64,000 nt of DNA from Desulfurivibrionaceae bacterium (lineage in GTDB: Bacteria; Desulfobacterota; Desulfobulbia; Desulfobulbales; UBA5123): contig JAQYVW010000007.1 of NCBI GenBank assembly GCA_030145325.1, positions 1 through 64,000 of the forward strand. The letters are read 5' to 3'. Made by a program: the position numbers and the translations under genes. The notes beneath the pieces were generated by a model that was given only the letters and a program-made list of their open reading frames with translations, searched no databases and was not told the origin of the DNA. Of this stretch, positions 49,955 through 59,126 are shown in pieces. Position 1 is the first letter of the stretch. Each line of letters starts with the position of its first letter.

Positions 49955-49990
49955 AAAAAAAGGGTCACCCAGCAAGGTGACCCTTTTTTT
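49955..49990. terminator. Bidirectional intrinsic terminator between MCP and CheB genes
   Basis: AAAAAAAGGGTCACC-CAGCAA-GGTGACCCTTTTTTT, perfect symmetric hairpin with A/T tracts on both sides; flanking genes converge. Confidence 0.92.
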
Positions 49991-50032
49991 ATTAAATCTT
50001 TAACCCCGAGACCCTAACAAACCGCCTAGCCA

Positions 50033-50617
50033 TCAGAAACCATCAGGTTTGCCCAACTCTGCCAAAAAGGGACCAATTTCCACAAGGGCTAAAAGATGAT
50101 CAACGGTCACCGCGGCCATGGCGGCACGGGGCATGTAATCGGCAAGAGCGGAATCAGGATCTTGAACAACGGTCAACCCGCCCCGTTCCTTGATCATCCG
50201 CAGGCCCACCGCGCCGTCGGCATTAGCGCCGGTCAAGACAACCCCCACCAACCTGGACCCAAATACCGCCGCCGCACTTTCGAAGAGTACATCCACCGAA
50301 GGGCGCGAAAAATTCACCCTCTCATCAACTGAAAGCGACAAGGTTTGATCCTTCTCCACCAGCAGATGATAGTTAGGAGGCGCAAAATAGATATTGCCCC
50401 TGGTGACGGCCTCCTTTTCATCGGCAGCCTTGACGGTCAGCAAGCAATGTTCGTTGAGATTACTGAAAAAATCTTCATTCTGGCTGGGATGGAGATGCTG
50501 AACAACAAGAATCGGCAGAGGATAATCTGCCGGTAAAGATGCAAAAATTTGCGTCAGCGCTGCCAAGCCGCCACACGAAACCCCAATAACAACTGCTTCA
50601 TACTTCAACATGGGCAA
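50033..50617 (-). CDS. Stand-alone CheB methylesterase domain protein (no REC)
   Basis: VIGVSCGGLAALTQIFASLPADYPLPILVVQHLHPSQ...AADEKEAVTRGNIYFAPPNYHLLVE...VVLTGANADGAVGLRMIKERGG. Confidence 0.93.
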   Translation of the reverse strand: MPMLKYEAVVIGVSCGGLAALTQIFASLPADYPLPILVVQHLHPSQNEDFFSNLNEHCLLTVKAADEKEAVTRGNIYFAPPNYHLLVEKDQTLSLSVDERVNFSRPSVDVLFESAAAVFGSRLVGVVLTGANADGAVGLRMIKERGGLTVVQDPDSALADYMPRAAMAAVTVDHLLALVEIGPFLAELGKPDGF

Positions 50618-50632
50618 AAGATCCTACCATGA

Positions 50633-52201
50633 TCAAAAAATATTCTTCACTTCTTCGGCCAGGGCATTGAGGGTAAAAGGCTTGCTGATCGCCCCATCAA
50701 ACCCGTAGCTTTGAAAGTTTGACATGATATGGTTCTCGGCATAACCACTGGCCACCAGAGCCTTGATCTCCGGATCAACATCACGCAGTTTGCGCAAGAC
50801 TTTTTCTCCCCCCTCACCGCCGCGAATAGTGAGATCAAGAACCACCGCATCAAAGGGCTGCCGATTCTCCCGCGCCAGCCGAAACAATCTTAGCGCTTCG
50901 ACGCCATCACCGGCCACTTCAGCCTGATAGCCAAGATAGTCGAGCATCTCACAGACAGCGGCGGCAACAAGTTCCTCATCCTCCATGACCAACAGCCGCT
51001 TATGAGCTTGCCCGGGTCGCGGGGCCTCCTTACTTACAGCCGACTGGACAATTTCAGGGTCAGTCAACAACTTGCTCACCACGGGCAGATAAAGCCTAAA
51101 GGTCGCGCCCTCACCAGGGTTGGACTCAACATAGATATATCCGCTGTGCTTCTTGACAATTGAATGGACAATGGTCAACCCCAGCCCTTGCCCACTGGCC
51201 CCCTTGGCCTTGGAAGAAAAATAAGGGTCGAAAATCTTGCCGATGATGGCTGAATCAATGCCAGGGCCATCATCCATGAAGGTCACCTGCACATATTTGC
51301 CATCCGCATCGAGAGGCTCAGGACTTTGTGCATTAATGGTGACATTACGGGCAACAATGGTCAGGTTGCCACCGTTGGGCATGGCATCCTTGGCGTTTAA
51401 AAGCAGATTCTGAAAAACCTGATTGATTTGCCCCTTATCCACCTCAACCTCGCCCAGAGGCGAGTCTATTTCCAGATTGACCTTAACGCTGGAACCGCTG
51501 AGCAGCAAACTACTGGTATCAACAAGAAGATCGGCGATATTGGCCCGTTCCTTAACCGGCCCCCCCCCTTTGGAAAAGGTCAGCAGTTGCTGGGTGAGCA
51601 ACCTGGCTCGCTTGGCGGCTTTAACCGCCTCGGCAAGCTTTTGATAAACCTTACTCTCCGGACCACTTAACAACTGGGCCAGTTCAACATAGCCGTAGAT
51701 GGTGGTTAAAAGATTGTTAAAATCATGAGCTATACCACCGGCCAAGATACCCAACGCTTCCAGGTTTTTGCTCTTTTGCACCTCTTCTTGCAACCGCTCA
51801 CATTCCTTCCGTTGCCGGTACAATTTGATAAAAACATTCACCTTACTGAGAAGAATATCATGGTTGAGGGGCTTAAAAAGGTAATCCACCGCCCCAGACT
51901 GATAACCCTTGAAAACATGCTCCTCATCCTTACTGATGGCAGTGACAAAGATAATCGGAATATTACGAGTGGTTTTGAGATTCTGCATCAGCGATGCGGT
52001 TTCGAAGCCGTCCATTTCCGGCATCTGCACATCCATCAACACCACGGCAAAATCATGCTCGGTCATCAGCGCCAAACCAGCGTTGCCGGACTGAGCGGTA
52101 TAGATCTCCACATCCACCAAAGGTTGCAAGGTAACCTTCATGGCATGAAGATTTTCCGAACGGTCATCCACCAGCAAAATTTTCGTTTTGTCATTAAACA
52201 T
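50633..52201 (-). CDS. Hybrid histidine kinase: REC-HisKA-HATPase-REC
   Basis: ILLVDDRSENLHAM...VVLMDVQMPEMDG; GGIAHDFNNLLTTIYGYVELA; GIDSAIIGKIFDPYFSSKAKGASGQGLGLTIVHSIV; C-terminal REC LLVMEDEELVAAAV...VVLDLTIRGGEGG. Confidence 0.93.
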   Translation of the reverse strand: MFNDKTKILLVDDRSENLHAMKVTLQPLVDVEIYTAQSGNAGLALMTEHDFAVVLMDVQMPEMDGFETASLMQNLKTTRNIPIIFVTAISKDEEHVFKGYQSGAVDYLFKPLNHDILLSKVNVFIKLYRQRKECERLQEEVQKSKNLEALGILAGGIAHDFNNLLTTIYGYVELAQLLSGPESKVYQKLAEAVKAAKRARLLTQQLLTFSKGGGPVKERANIADLLVDTSSLLLSGSSVKVNLEIDSPLGEVEVDKGQINQVFQNLLLNAKDAMPNGGNLTIVARNVTINAQSPEPLDADGKYVQVTFMDDGPGIDSAIIGKIFDPYFSSKAKGASGQGLGLTIVHSIVKKHSGYIYVESNPGEGATFRLYLPVVSKLLTDPEIVQSAVSKEAPRPGQAHKRLLVMEDEELVAAAVCEMLDYLGYQAEVAGDGVEALRLFRLARENRQPFDAVVLDLTIRGGEGGEKVLRKLRDVDPEIKALVASGYAENHIMSNFQSYGFDGAISKPFTLNALAEEVKNIF

Positions 52202-52306
52202 CTAAGCAGACTTATTCCAGAAAGAGTTAGCAAATGCTTCCACAATCTCCAACAGACTTCTTAAACAACAATTACCACACTCCACCGCGCCTCTTCAGCG
52301 TTTTTT

Positions 52307-53176
52307 TCACCCTGACAAGGAGCTCCCATCCGGAAAAGAGTTATCCTCACCGTTGGTTTGTTTACGATACACCTGCATCGTTTTATCCACGGCCTGAAAC
52401 TGATCGGCTATGTGCGAAAACCTTAAGGTTTCCTTCTTGCCCAAGCAAAGAAAACCGCCCCGGCTCAAACTTTCATTAAAGAGGTTAAAAACCCTGCTTT
52501 GCAGACTACGATCAAAGTAGATCATCACATTTCGGCACAAGATCAAATGCATTTCACCAAACACCTGATCCGTGACCAGATTATGCCTGGCAAAAGTGAT
52601 GTTTTTCTTTAGCGACTTAGCCATGATCACCGAATCGTAATGGGCATCGAAGTAGTCATGCAATGAACCAGCCCCACCAGCTCGTTGATAATTATCCAGA
52701 TATTTTTTGACATCGCGAATATGGTAAACCCCCTGCCGGGCCTTCTCCAACACCAGTTCATTAAAATCGGTGGCATAAATGGTGGTTCGCTCATAAAGAC
52801 CCTCTTCTTTAAGAAGGATGGCCAAGGAGTAAACCTCTTCGCCGCTGGCGCAACCGGCATGCCACACCTTCAAAAAGGGATAGGTTCGCAAGAAAGGGAT
52901 TACCTCCCGCCGCAGGAGCGCATAAACCTCGGGATCACGGAACATCTCGGTGACCGAAATGGAAAAATCCTCCAGGAGTTGCTGAAAAAACGCAGGATCA
53001 TGGAGCAAACGGGCGGTGGCCTCAGATACCTTCTCCAACCCGGTTTTGGCCATAAAATGCCTCACCCGACGCCAAATCGATGCCGGGGAGTAATGCCTGA
53101 AATCATAGCCATAACGCTGGAAGATACCTTCCAACATCAAGGTGACTTCGATCTCTTCGATTGCCTCTCTGTCCAT
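52307..53176 (-). CDS. CheR-type protein-glutamate methyltransferase
   Basis: FQQLLEDFSISVTEMFRDPEVYALLRREVIPFLRTYPFLKVWHAGCASGEEVYSLAILLKE...HLILCRNVMIYFDRSLQSRVFNLFNESLSRGGFLCLGKKETL. Confidence 0.95.
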   Translation of the reverse strand: MDREAIEEIEVTLMLEGIFQRYGYDFRHYSPASIWRRVRHFMAKTGLEKVSEATARLLHDPAFFQQLLEDFSISVTEMFRDPEVYALLRREVIPFLRTYPFLKVWHAGCASGEEVYSLAILLKEEGLYERTTIYATDFNELVLEKARQGVYHIRDVKKYLDNYQRAGGAGSLHDYFDAHYDSVIMAKSLKKNITFARHNLVTDQVFGEMHLILCRNVMIYFDRSLQSRVFNLFNESLSRGGFLCLGKKETLRFSHIADQFQAVDKTMQVYRKQTNGEDNSFPDGSSLSG

Positions 53177-53210
53177 CTTGTCCCTGTTGGCTTTCCGGCT
53201 GTGGGCAATG

Positions 53211-56200
53211 CTACTGATAGAGCCAAATCCGCATCATTGACAACAGCCGACCTTCCTCAATGGGTTTGGTCAAATAATCGCTGGCCCCGGCCGCCATACA
53301 CTTTCCCTTATCTTCCGGCATCGCTTTGGCGGTAAGGGCGATGATCGGCAGGTTCCAATACTTCTCCTGGGCGCGAATACGACGCATGGCCTCATAGCCA
53401 TCCATCTCCGGCATCATGATATCCATCAAAACCAGATCCACATCAGCTTCAGCAATTAGCTCCAAGGCCCGAAAACCGTTATTGGCAACTAAGACCTCCA
53501 TCTGTTTCTCGGAAAGAATCCTGGAGAGAGCAAAGGCATTACGCATGTCATCGTCCACCACCAATACCTTTTTATCGGCGAACATGGCATCCTGCTCATA
53601 GAGGTTGGCAATCATCTTGCGCTTTTCGTCCGGCATCTTAGCCACCACCCGATGCAGGAACAACGCCGTCTCATCGAGAAGGCGTTCCACCGACTTGACC
53701 CCCTTGATGATGATGGAGTCGGTGTATTGATAGAGACGATCATGCTCTTCCCGAGTTAATTCCCGACCGGTGTAAACAATCACCGGCGGAATGTGGATCT
53801 TGCTTTCTTTCTCCAGCCGGTCAAACAACTCAAAGCCGGACATGTCCGGCAAGCCGATGTCGAGAATCATGCAGTCAAACCTCTGCTGCAACAGAATGGC
53901 GATGACCTCTTCACCGGTGGCGACGGCTGTGGTATGCACGTCACCGTTGCCAATCAGCTTGACAATCTCACCGCGCAAGACCGCATCATCCTCCACCACC
54001 AGCAGTTCACGAAGATCCTTATCAATAAACCCCTCCAGTCGATCAAAGGCAGCAAACAGATCATCCTGATTCACCGGCTTGCGCAGATAACCAACCGCCC
54101 CTTTCCGGTAGGCATCAAGGGTCTTTTCTTCAGCCGACATCATATGCACCGGAATATGGCGAAGGAGCGGATTCTTCTTTAACGCCTCCAACACTTCCCA
54201 CCCGGTCATATCCGGTAGATTGAGATCAAGGATAATCGCGCCAGGCCGATACTCCTCGGCAAGCATCAAGCCTTCATGACCGTTGAGGGCCGCCAAACCC
54301 TTAAATCCCTTTTCGTGGCTCTGTTGAATCAGACATTTTACAAAGTTCGGATCATCCTCAATGATCAGGATTATTTTGTCCTCTTCGCAAACATCTTGCC
54401 GATCATCGCTAATCTTCACCTCAGGAAATCGCGGCGTCGGCTTCGGGATGGATGGCACCACTTGGCAAGGCAACGTTGGCTTTGAAACGGTGGCGCTCTC
54501 TTCCTCAGGTAGAGGAGCGGTCAACGGCAGATAGAGGCTAAAGGTCGCCCCCTGTTCGGGGCTACTTGTCAAGCCGATTTCACCGCCCAGCAAACCAGCA
54601 AGCTCCCGGGAAATGGATAACCCCAAGCCAGTGCCACCGTAATTGCGGGAAGTACTGCCATCCGCCTGCTGGAATGCCTCAAAAACAATCTTTTGTTTTT
54701 CTACCGGGATGCCGATTCCGGTGTCAGTTACGGCAATGGCGACCCCCTCACCCACTGCCAAGGTTGGTGCCGCCGCGCGATCTTCATTGTTCAAGGATCG
54801 CATGGCAACGTTAACCGTGCCCTGGGCAGTAAATTTGATCGCATTGGCGATCAGATTACGAATAATCTGCTCCAATCGCTGGCGATCAGTATTAATCACC
54901 TTGGGGGCGTCGGCAGCAATATCGATTACAAAACCAAGCCCTTTCTCGCGAGCAACCGCCGCAAAATTCTGCTGCAAACGATCGGCAAAATCAACCAGAT
55001 GAACTTCGCTGACGCCAAGTTCGATGCGACCAGCCTCAATCTTGGAAAGATCGAGAATCTCGTTTATCAACTCCAGCAGGTCTTTGCCACTGCTGTTCAT
55101 CACCTGCGCGGATTCAACCTGATCTGCGCTGAGATTTCCATCTCTGTTCTGAGCCAGATTGTGGGACAACAAAAGAAGGCTGTTTAAGGGGGTGCGGAGT
55201 TCATGGGACATGTTGGCCATGAACTCCGACTTGTACTTACTGGCAATGGCCAAATCGTCAGCCTTTTTCTCCAGCTCCTCCTGGGCCACCTTTAAGGCGC
55301 TATTCTTCTGCTGAACACCTGCTTTTTGCTCTTCAAGGGAATCGGTTTTCTCCTCCAACTCCTCATTAAGGGTCATTAGTTCCTCGTGCTGGGCCTGTAA
55401 CTCAACCTCCCGCTCTTTAAGGGATTGGGTCTGGGCCTCGAGTTCCTCATTGGTTACCCTTAACTCTTCCTGTTGGGACTGCAACTCCTCGGCCTGCATC
55501 TGGGTCTCTTTCAAAAGCTCGGCCAATTGCAGACGAGATTGCTGCGAATTGAGAGCGATGGCGATATTACCGGCAACCCGCTCCAGAAAGAGCATGGCAT
55601 CATCACTCAAGGCAGCAAAAGAGCCCAGTTCAAGCACCCCTTTGACCTCATTTTCATGGATCAAAGGCACCACCACCAACTGCCGAGGTGCGGCCTCAAC
55701 AGTGCCAGCAACCATCCGCATACACTCCTCAGGGATATCGCTAACCAGCATGGTTCTCTTTTCAGCAGCGGCTTGCCCGACCAGACCTTCACCAACGGCA
55801 AACTGCGACCGGGATCGATTGTTACCGGTGGTGGCATAGAGGCCGTACAGTTGCAAAACGCTGTTTTCATGCACGTAGATGGCGGCAACTTCGGCGGAGA
55901 TAGTTTGCGCCAACCCGCTGAGCAGGTTGTTACAAAAATCGCTTAATCTTTGATCTCCACGCAGTCGGTCATTAACCGTGGCAATCCCGGCCTGAACCCA
56001 ATTCTCTTTCTCAATGACCGTAAAGGCCTCCTTTATTTCGCTGATATCAACGATATATTCAAGAGCGCCAATCACCTCACCTTTTTCATCCATCACCGGC
56101 GCACCGGTGTAGCGCACCGGCACCATTTGCCCTTTGATATCGATTATAGTTTCGGCCGTTTCCACCTGCTTGTTGCGCATGGCCCGGGCCACCCGGCACT

Positions 56201-57872
56201 CACTGGTTCGACAATGACCATTACCGAAAAGGTCGTAACACTGCCGCCCCTGACCAGAGGATTGACTAAGGCCGGCAAAAGCGGCCCCGGCTTTATTGAC
56301 ATAGTTAATCTTGAAGGTGCAATCAATAAACAATACCGGCATGGGTAATTGGTCTAGGTAGTTAGCCAGCAGCCGCGCCTCGGTCAGGGAACGCCTGATG
56401 GCCTCATCCATTTCACGCAATTTGCTAACCATCCGCAGCAAAGCCTTACCCAACGCGTCATGCTCGGACCAAGGGGTTATTTGCACAGAAAAATCCCCTT
56501 CCGCAACCACATCGGCTTGCCGCACTGCAGAGCGAAGGTTTTCTCCCATCTGGTTAACGGCCTTGCCGAGGGTGTCATGCTCACCCCGCACCGTAACGGA
56601 CTTCCCAAAATCGCCCAGCGCCACCGCCCGACAAACATCGGTTACATCTTGGATCGAATGCACCATCCGACTAAAGCTGTCATAAAGATTGCCAAGTTCG
56701 TTCTTGGGCAAGATGCCGCTGATGGGGGCGAGGTCGCCCTCCGCTACCCGCCCGCTCCACGCAGATAACATCCTGATCGGAGCAACGATCCCTTTCGCAA
56801 CCAGCGCCGAGATAAGAGCCACCAGCAACGTGGTGACCATAATCAGACTGACAATTATCGAGCGCAGCTTCCTGGTCAGAGCCATGGCCTCATCCTCGGT
56901 AATCTCTGCCACCAAGGCCCAGTGAACACCAAAAGGTTCCAGTGTCTCCAGATTACTGATAACGCCAAAGACCTGCTCGCCCCGATGGTTAAGATAATTA
57001 CGCACCTCCGCAAACGAGACCTTATGCGCCTTTGTCCCGTCTGCCGCAACTTCCTCGGAAGCTAACCAGTCTCGAACCGGATCAGTGGCAACCCTGACCT
57101 CCATGGCATCCTTATCCTGATCCCGCCAGGAGTCAGAGCGCATAATTTGATCATTACCCACCAAAAACGTCTCCCCGGTTTCCCCCATTCCGGCTCTGTC
57201 CTGGACGAGCTGGTTAACTTGCAGCAAAGACATTTCAAGAGCTATCAACGCCACCGGCTCGCCATCCTCCCCAAGCATGGCACGAGTCAAGAAACTATCC
57301 AGCTCATGACCATCACCATGTGACTCAATATCAGCGAATTCCGTTTGCTTTGAAACCAAGGCCCGACCACAGGCCTCAGCAAATAATGTTTTGCCGAAAT
57401 GGCCAGTAAAAACATTTTCACCGACATAATCCTGATTCTCATGCACAGCAAAAAGGATCGATCCGTCTAGATCAATGAGGAGTACATCGTGATAGCCATA
57501 TTGTTCGATAAATCTCACTAAATCATTCCGAATCCGTTTGCTATCCGTCTGCAAAGGTTTTTTTCTACTACGGTCGCCGCTGGTAACAGCAAGCTGATGA
57601 AGGTTGGCGGCAAACTGGACATTTTCGGCAAGAGCGGCCTGTAACTCCATATCCCCCAAGCGCTCAGCAAAAAAGGCGACGATATATTTTTTCTTGAGCT
57701 GTGTTGAAGCCGTGAGTGATTGCTCGATATTTTGCAACAAACTCTCTCTGGCATAGTGATAGCTAACAGCACCGACCACCAGCAGAGGAATAAGCGCCAT
57801 AACCAGAAACCACAGAAAAAACTTTCGGCCAAGACCACTACTGATATTTAACGAAGAAAATGAATTTAACAC
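53211..57872 (-). CDS. Giant hybrid sensor kinase (1553 aa): periplasmic sensor, multiple HAMP-like, PAS, GAF, coiled coil, HisKA-HATPase, three REC
   Basis: KGIVAPIRMLSAWSGRVAEGDLAPISG...; PAS PMPVLFIDCTFKINYVNKAGAAFAGLSQ; GAF ISAEVAAIYVHENSVLQLYGLYATTG; FMANMSHELRTPLNSLLLLSHNLAQ; three REC-like segments (AIILDLNLPDMTGW, CMILDIGLPDMSGF, LVLMDIMMPEMDGY). Confidence 0.93.
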   Translation of the reverse strand: MLNSFSSLNISSGLGRKFFLWFLVMALIPLLVVGAVSYHYARESLLQNIEQSLTASTQLKKKYIVAFFAERLGDMELQAALAENVQFAANLHQLAVTSGDRSRKKPLQTDSKRIRNDLVRFIEQYGYHDVLLIDLDGSILFAVHENQDYVGENVFTGHFGKTLFAEACGRALVSKQTEFADIESHGDGHELDSFLTRAMLGEDGEPVALIALEMSLLQVNQLVQDRAGMGETGETFLVGNDQIMRSDSWRDQDKDAMEVRVATDPVRDWLASEEVAADGTKAHKVSFAEVRNYLNHRGEQVFGVISNLETLEPFGVHWALVAEITEDEAMALTRKLRSIIVSLIMVTTLLVALISALVAKGIVAPIRMLSAWSGRVAEGDLAPISGILPKNELGNLYDSFSRMVHSIQDVTDVCRAVALGDFGKSVTVRGEHDTLGKAVNQMGENLRSAVRQADVVAEGDFSVQITPWSEHDALGKALLRMVSKLREMDEAIRRSLTEARLLANYLDQLPMPVLFIDCTFKINYVNKAGAAFAGLSQSSGQGRQCYDLFGNGHCRTSECRVARAMRNKQVETAETIIDIKGQMVPVRYTGAPVMDEKGEVIGALEYIVDISEIKEAFTVIEKENWVQAGIATVNDRLRGDQRLSDFCNNLLSGLAQTISAEVAAIYVHENSVLQLYGLYATTGNNRSRSQFAVGEGLVGQAAAEKRTMLVSDIPEECMRMVAGTVEAAPRQLVVVPLIHENEVKGVLELGSFAALSDDAMLFLERVAGNIAIALNSQQSRLQLAELLKETQMQAEELQSQQEELRVTNEELEAQTQSLKEREVELQAQHEELMTLNEELEEKTDSLEEQKAGVQQKNSALKVAQEELEKKADDLAIASKYKSEFMANMSHELRTPLNSLLLLSHNLAQNRDGNLSADQVESAQVMNSSGKDLLELINEILDLSKIEAGRIELGVSEVHLVDFADRLQQNFAAVAREKGLGFVIDIAADAPKVINTDRQRLEQIIRNLIANAIKFTAQGTVNVAMRSLNNEDRAAAPTLAVGEGVAIAVTDTGIGIPVEKQKIVFEAFQQADGSTSRNYGGTGLGLSISRELAGLLGGEIGLTSSPEQGATFSLYLPLTAPLPEEESATVSKPTLPCQVVPSIPKPTPRFPEVKISDDRQDVCEEDKIILIIEDDPNFVKCLIQQSHEKGFKGLAALNGHEGLMLAEEYRPGAIILDLNLPDMTGWEVLEALKKNPLLRHIPVHMMSAEEKTLDAYRKGAVGYLRKPVNQDDLFAAFDRLEGFIDKDLRELLVVEDDAVLRGEIVKLIGNGDVHTTAVATGEEVIAILLQQRFDCMILDIGLPDMSGFELFDRLEKESKIHIPPVIVYTGRELTREEHDRLYQYTDSIIIKGVKSVERLLDETALFLHRVVAKMPDEKRKMIANLYEQDAMFADKKVLVVDDDMRNAFALSRILSEKQMEVLVANNGFRALELIAEADVDLVLMDIMMPEMDGYEAMRRIRAQEKYWNLPIIALTAKAMPEDKGKCMAAGASDYLTKPIEEGRLLSMMRIWLYQ

Positions 57873-58061
57873 GCGACATCCTATGCAGGGACTTAAGGGA
57901 ATATTGCAAAATTACCCACGAGAATAAACCAACAACAGTTCACCTCGAGGTTGCTGAAAACTTTATACTCAAACAACTCTAGCAGAGAATGATTAGAATC
58001 TTAACCAAGAAATCATCGCGCCACCATCACTAACCATAAGACGCCCCTTTTCCGAAAAAAA

Positions 58062-58090
58062 AGCAGGCTAACCAATAAGGCCAACCCGCT
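58062..58090 (-). terminator. Intrinsic terminator after dgkA
   Basis: Minus strand AGCGGGTTGGCC-TTATT-GGTTAGCCTGCT-TTTTTTT (12-bp stem including G.U pairs). Confidence 0.7.
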
Positions 58091-58127
58091 TTCCATTTCA
58101 CCACCTCCCCCTAGAGGCAAGAGGAAA

Positions 58128-58499
58128 TCAGCAACGTTGATAAAAAACAAAGCCCCAAACCACCGCCGCGTTCACTAGACTTATAAAGACTGCAGCAGAG
58201 CCGATATCCTTGGCCCGGCCGGAAAGGGGATGCTGCTCACTGCCCACGCGATCAACCACCGCCTCCACCGCACTGTTTAACAACTCTGTCAACAGCACCA
58301 GGAGAAGACTTGAGATCAGCATCGCCCGCTCAACCGCCGTTTGGCCAAGCCAGAAAGAGATTGGAGTCATAATCAGAGCAACAGCCACTTCCTGCCGAAA
58401 GGCAGCCTCACCAGTAAACGCCGCCCTAAATCCAGCCATGGACCAACCAAAAGCTCGCACCAACCGCATTAACCCAACACCGCTCTTCTTAATCTCCAT
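58128..58499 (-). CDS. dgkA: Diacylglycerol kinase
   Basis: RLVRAFGWSMAGFRAAFTGEAAFRQEVAVALIMTPISFWLG...LLVLLTELLNSAVEAVVDRVG...AKDIGSAAVFISL. Confidence 0.94.
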   Translation of the reverse strand: MEIKKSGVGLMRLVRAFGWSMAGFRAAFTGEAAFRQEVAVALIMTPISFWLGQTAVERAMLISSLLLVLLTELLNSAVEAVVDRVGSEQHPLSGRAKDIGSAAVFISLVNAAVVWGFVFYQRC

Positions 58500-58703
58500 G
58501 GTAATACTCCAAAATTTTCTCCGCCACGCCCTTTACGCCGTGAAACGGAGTAAACAAATAACAAAGACGCCCATGGCGCTAAAGACCATTTATGGACAGA
58601 CACTAACTAAAAATTGACACCTAGACCACCTCTTCGTAGAATATTTCTTACTACTGATTACAACACAAATTAATCTAACAGCAACAACAGCAAAGAGGAA
58701 CCA

Positions 58704-59078
58704 TTGGACTTTCAATACTCAATAAATACAGCCACCAGATTCGTCGAGGAACGTTTTACCGGCACAGTGAATATCACCGACATGATCGCAGCCCTTGAAC
58801 AAATTTTTTCCGATAAAGCATGGGATCCACACTATAATGGCATCGTTGATCTCACCGCCGCTGATTTGAACCTGCCCCTTTCAGACATGAGTTTACTCAT
58901 TGACTTCCAAGAAAAACATCCCCTGACAAGTAAAAGCCAATGGGCCTTTATTGCCGGCAAAGACTTAAATTTTGGCCTCATGCGTATGTTTCAAGGCCTT
59001 GCTTATGAACTGGACCTTGAGGTGACTGTTTTCAGAACCAAAGAAGAGGCCATGGGTTGGCGAGCCCAATTCAGCTAG
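58704..59078 (+). CDS. Hypothetical 124-aa protein (possibly STAS/SpoIIAA-like fold)
   Basis: MDFQYSINTATRFVEERFTGTVNITDMIAALEQIFSDKAWDPHYNGIVDLTAADLNLPLSDM...; no convincing named family. TTG start at 58704 (track translated as M). Confidence 0.55.
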   Translation: MDFQYSINTATRFVEERFTGTVNITDMIAALEQIFSDKAWDPHYNGIVDLTAADLNLPLSDMSLLIDFQEKHPLTSKSQWAFIAGKDLNFGLMRMFQGLAYELDLEVTVFRTKEEAMGWRAQFS

Positions 59079-59126
59079 ACCACACCCTTTTCTTGCCGCC
59101 AGGACCTCTTTAATCTCCCCCCTTGC

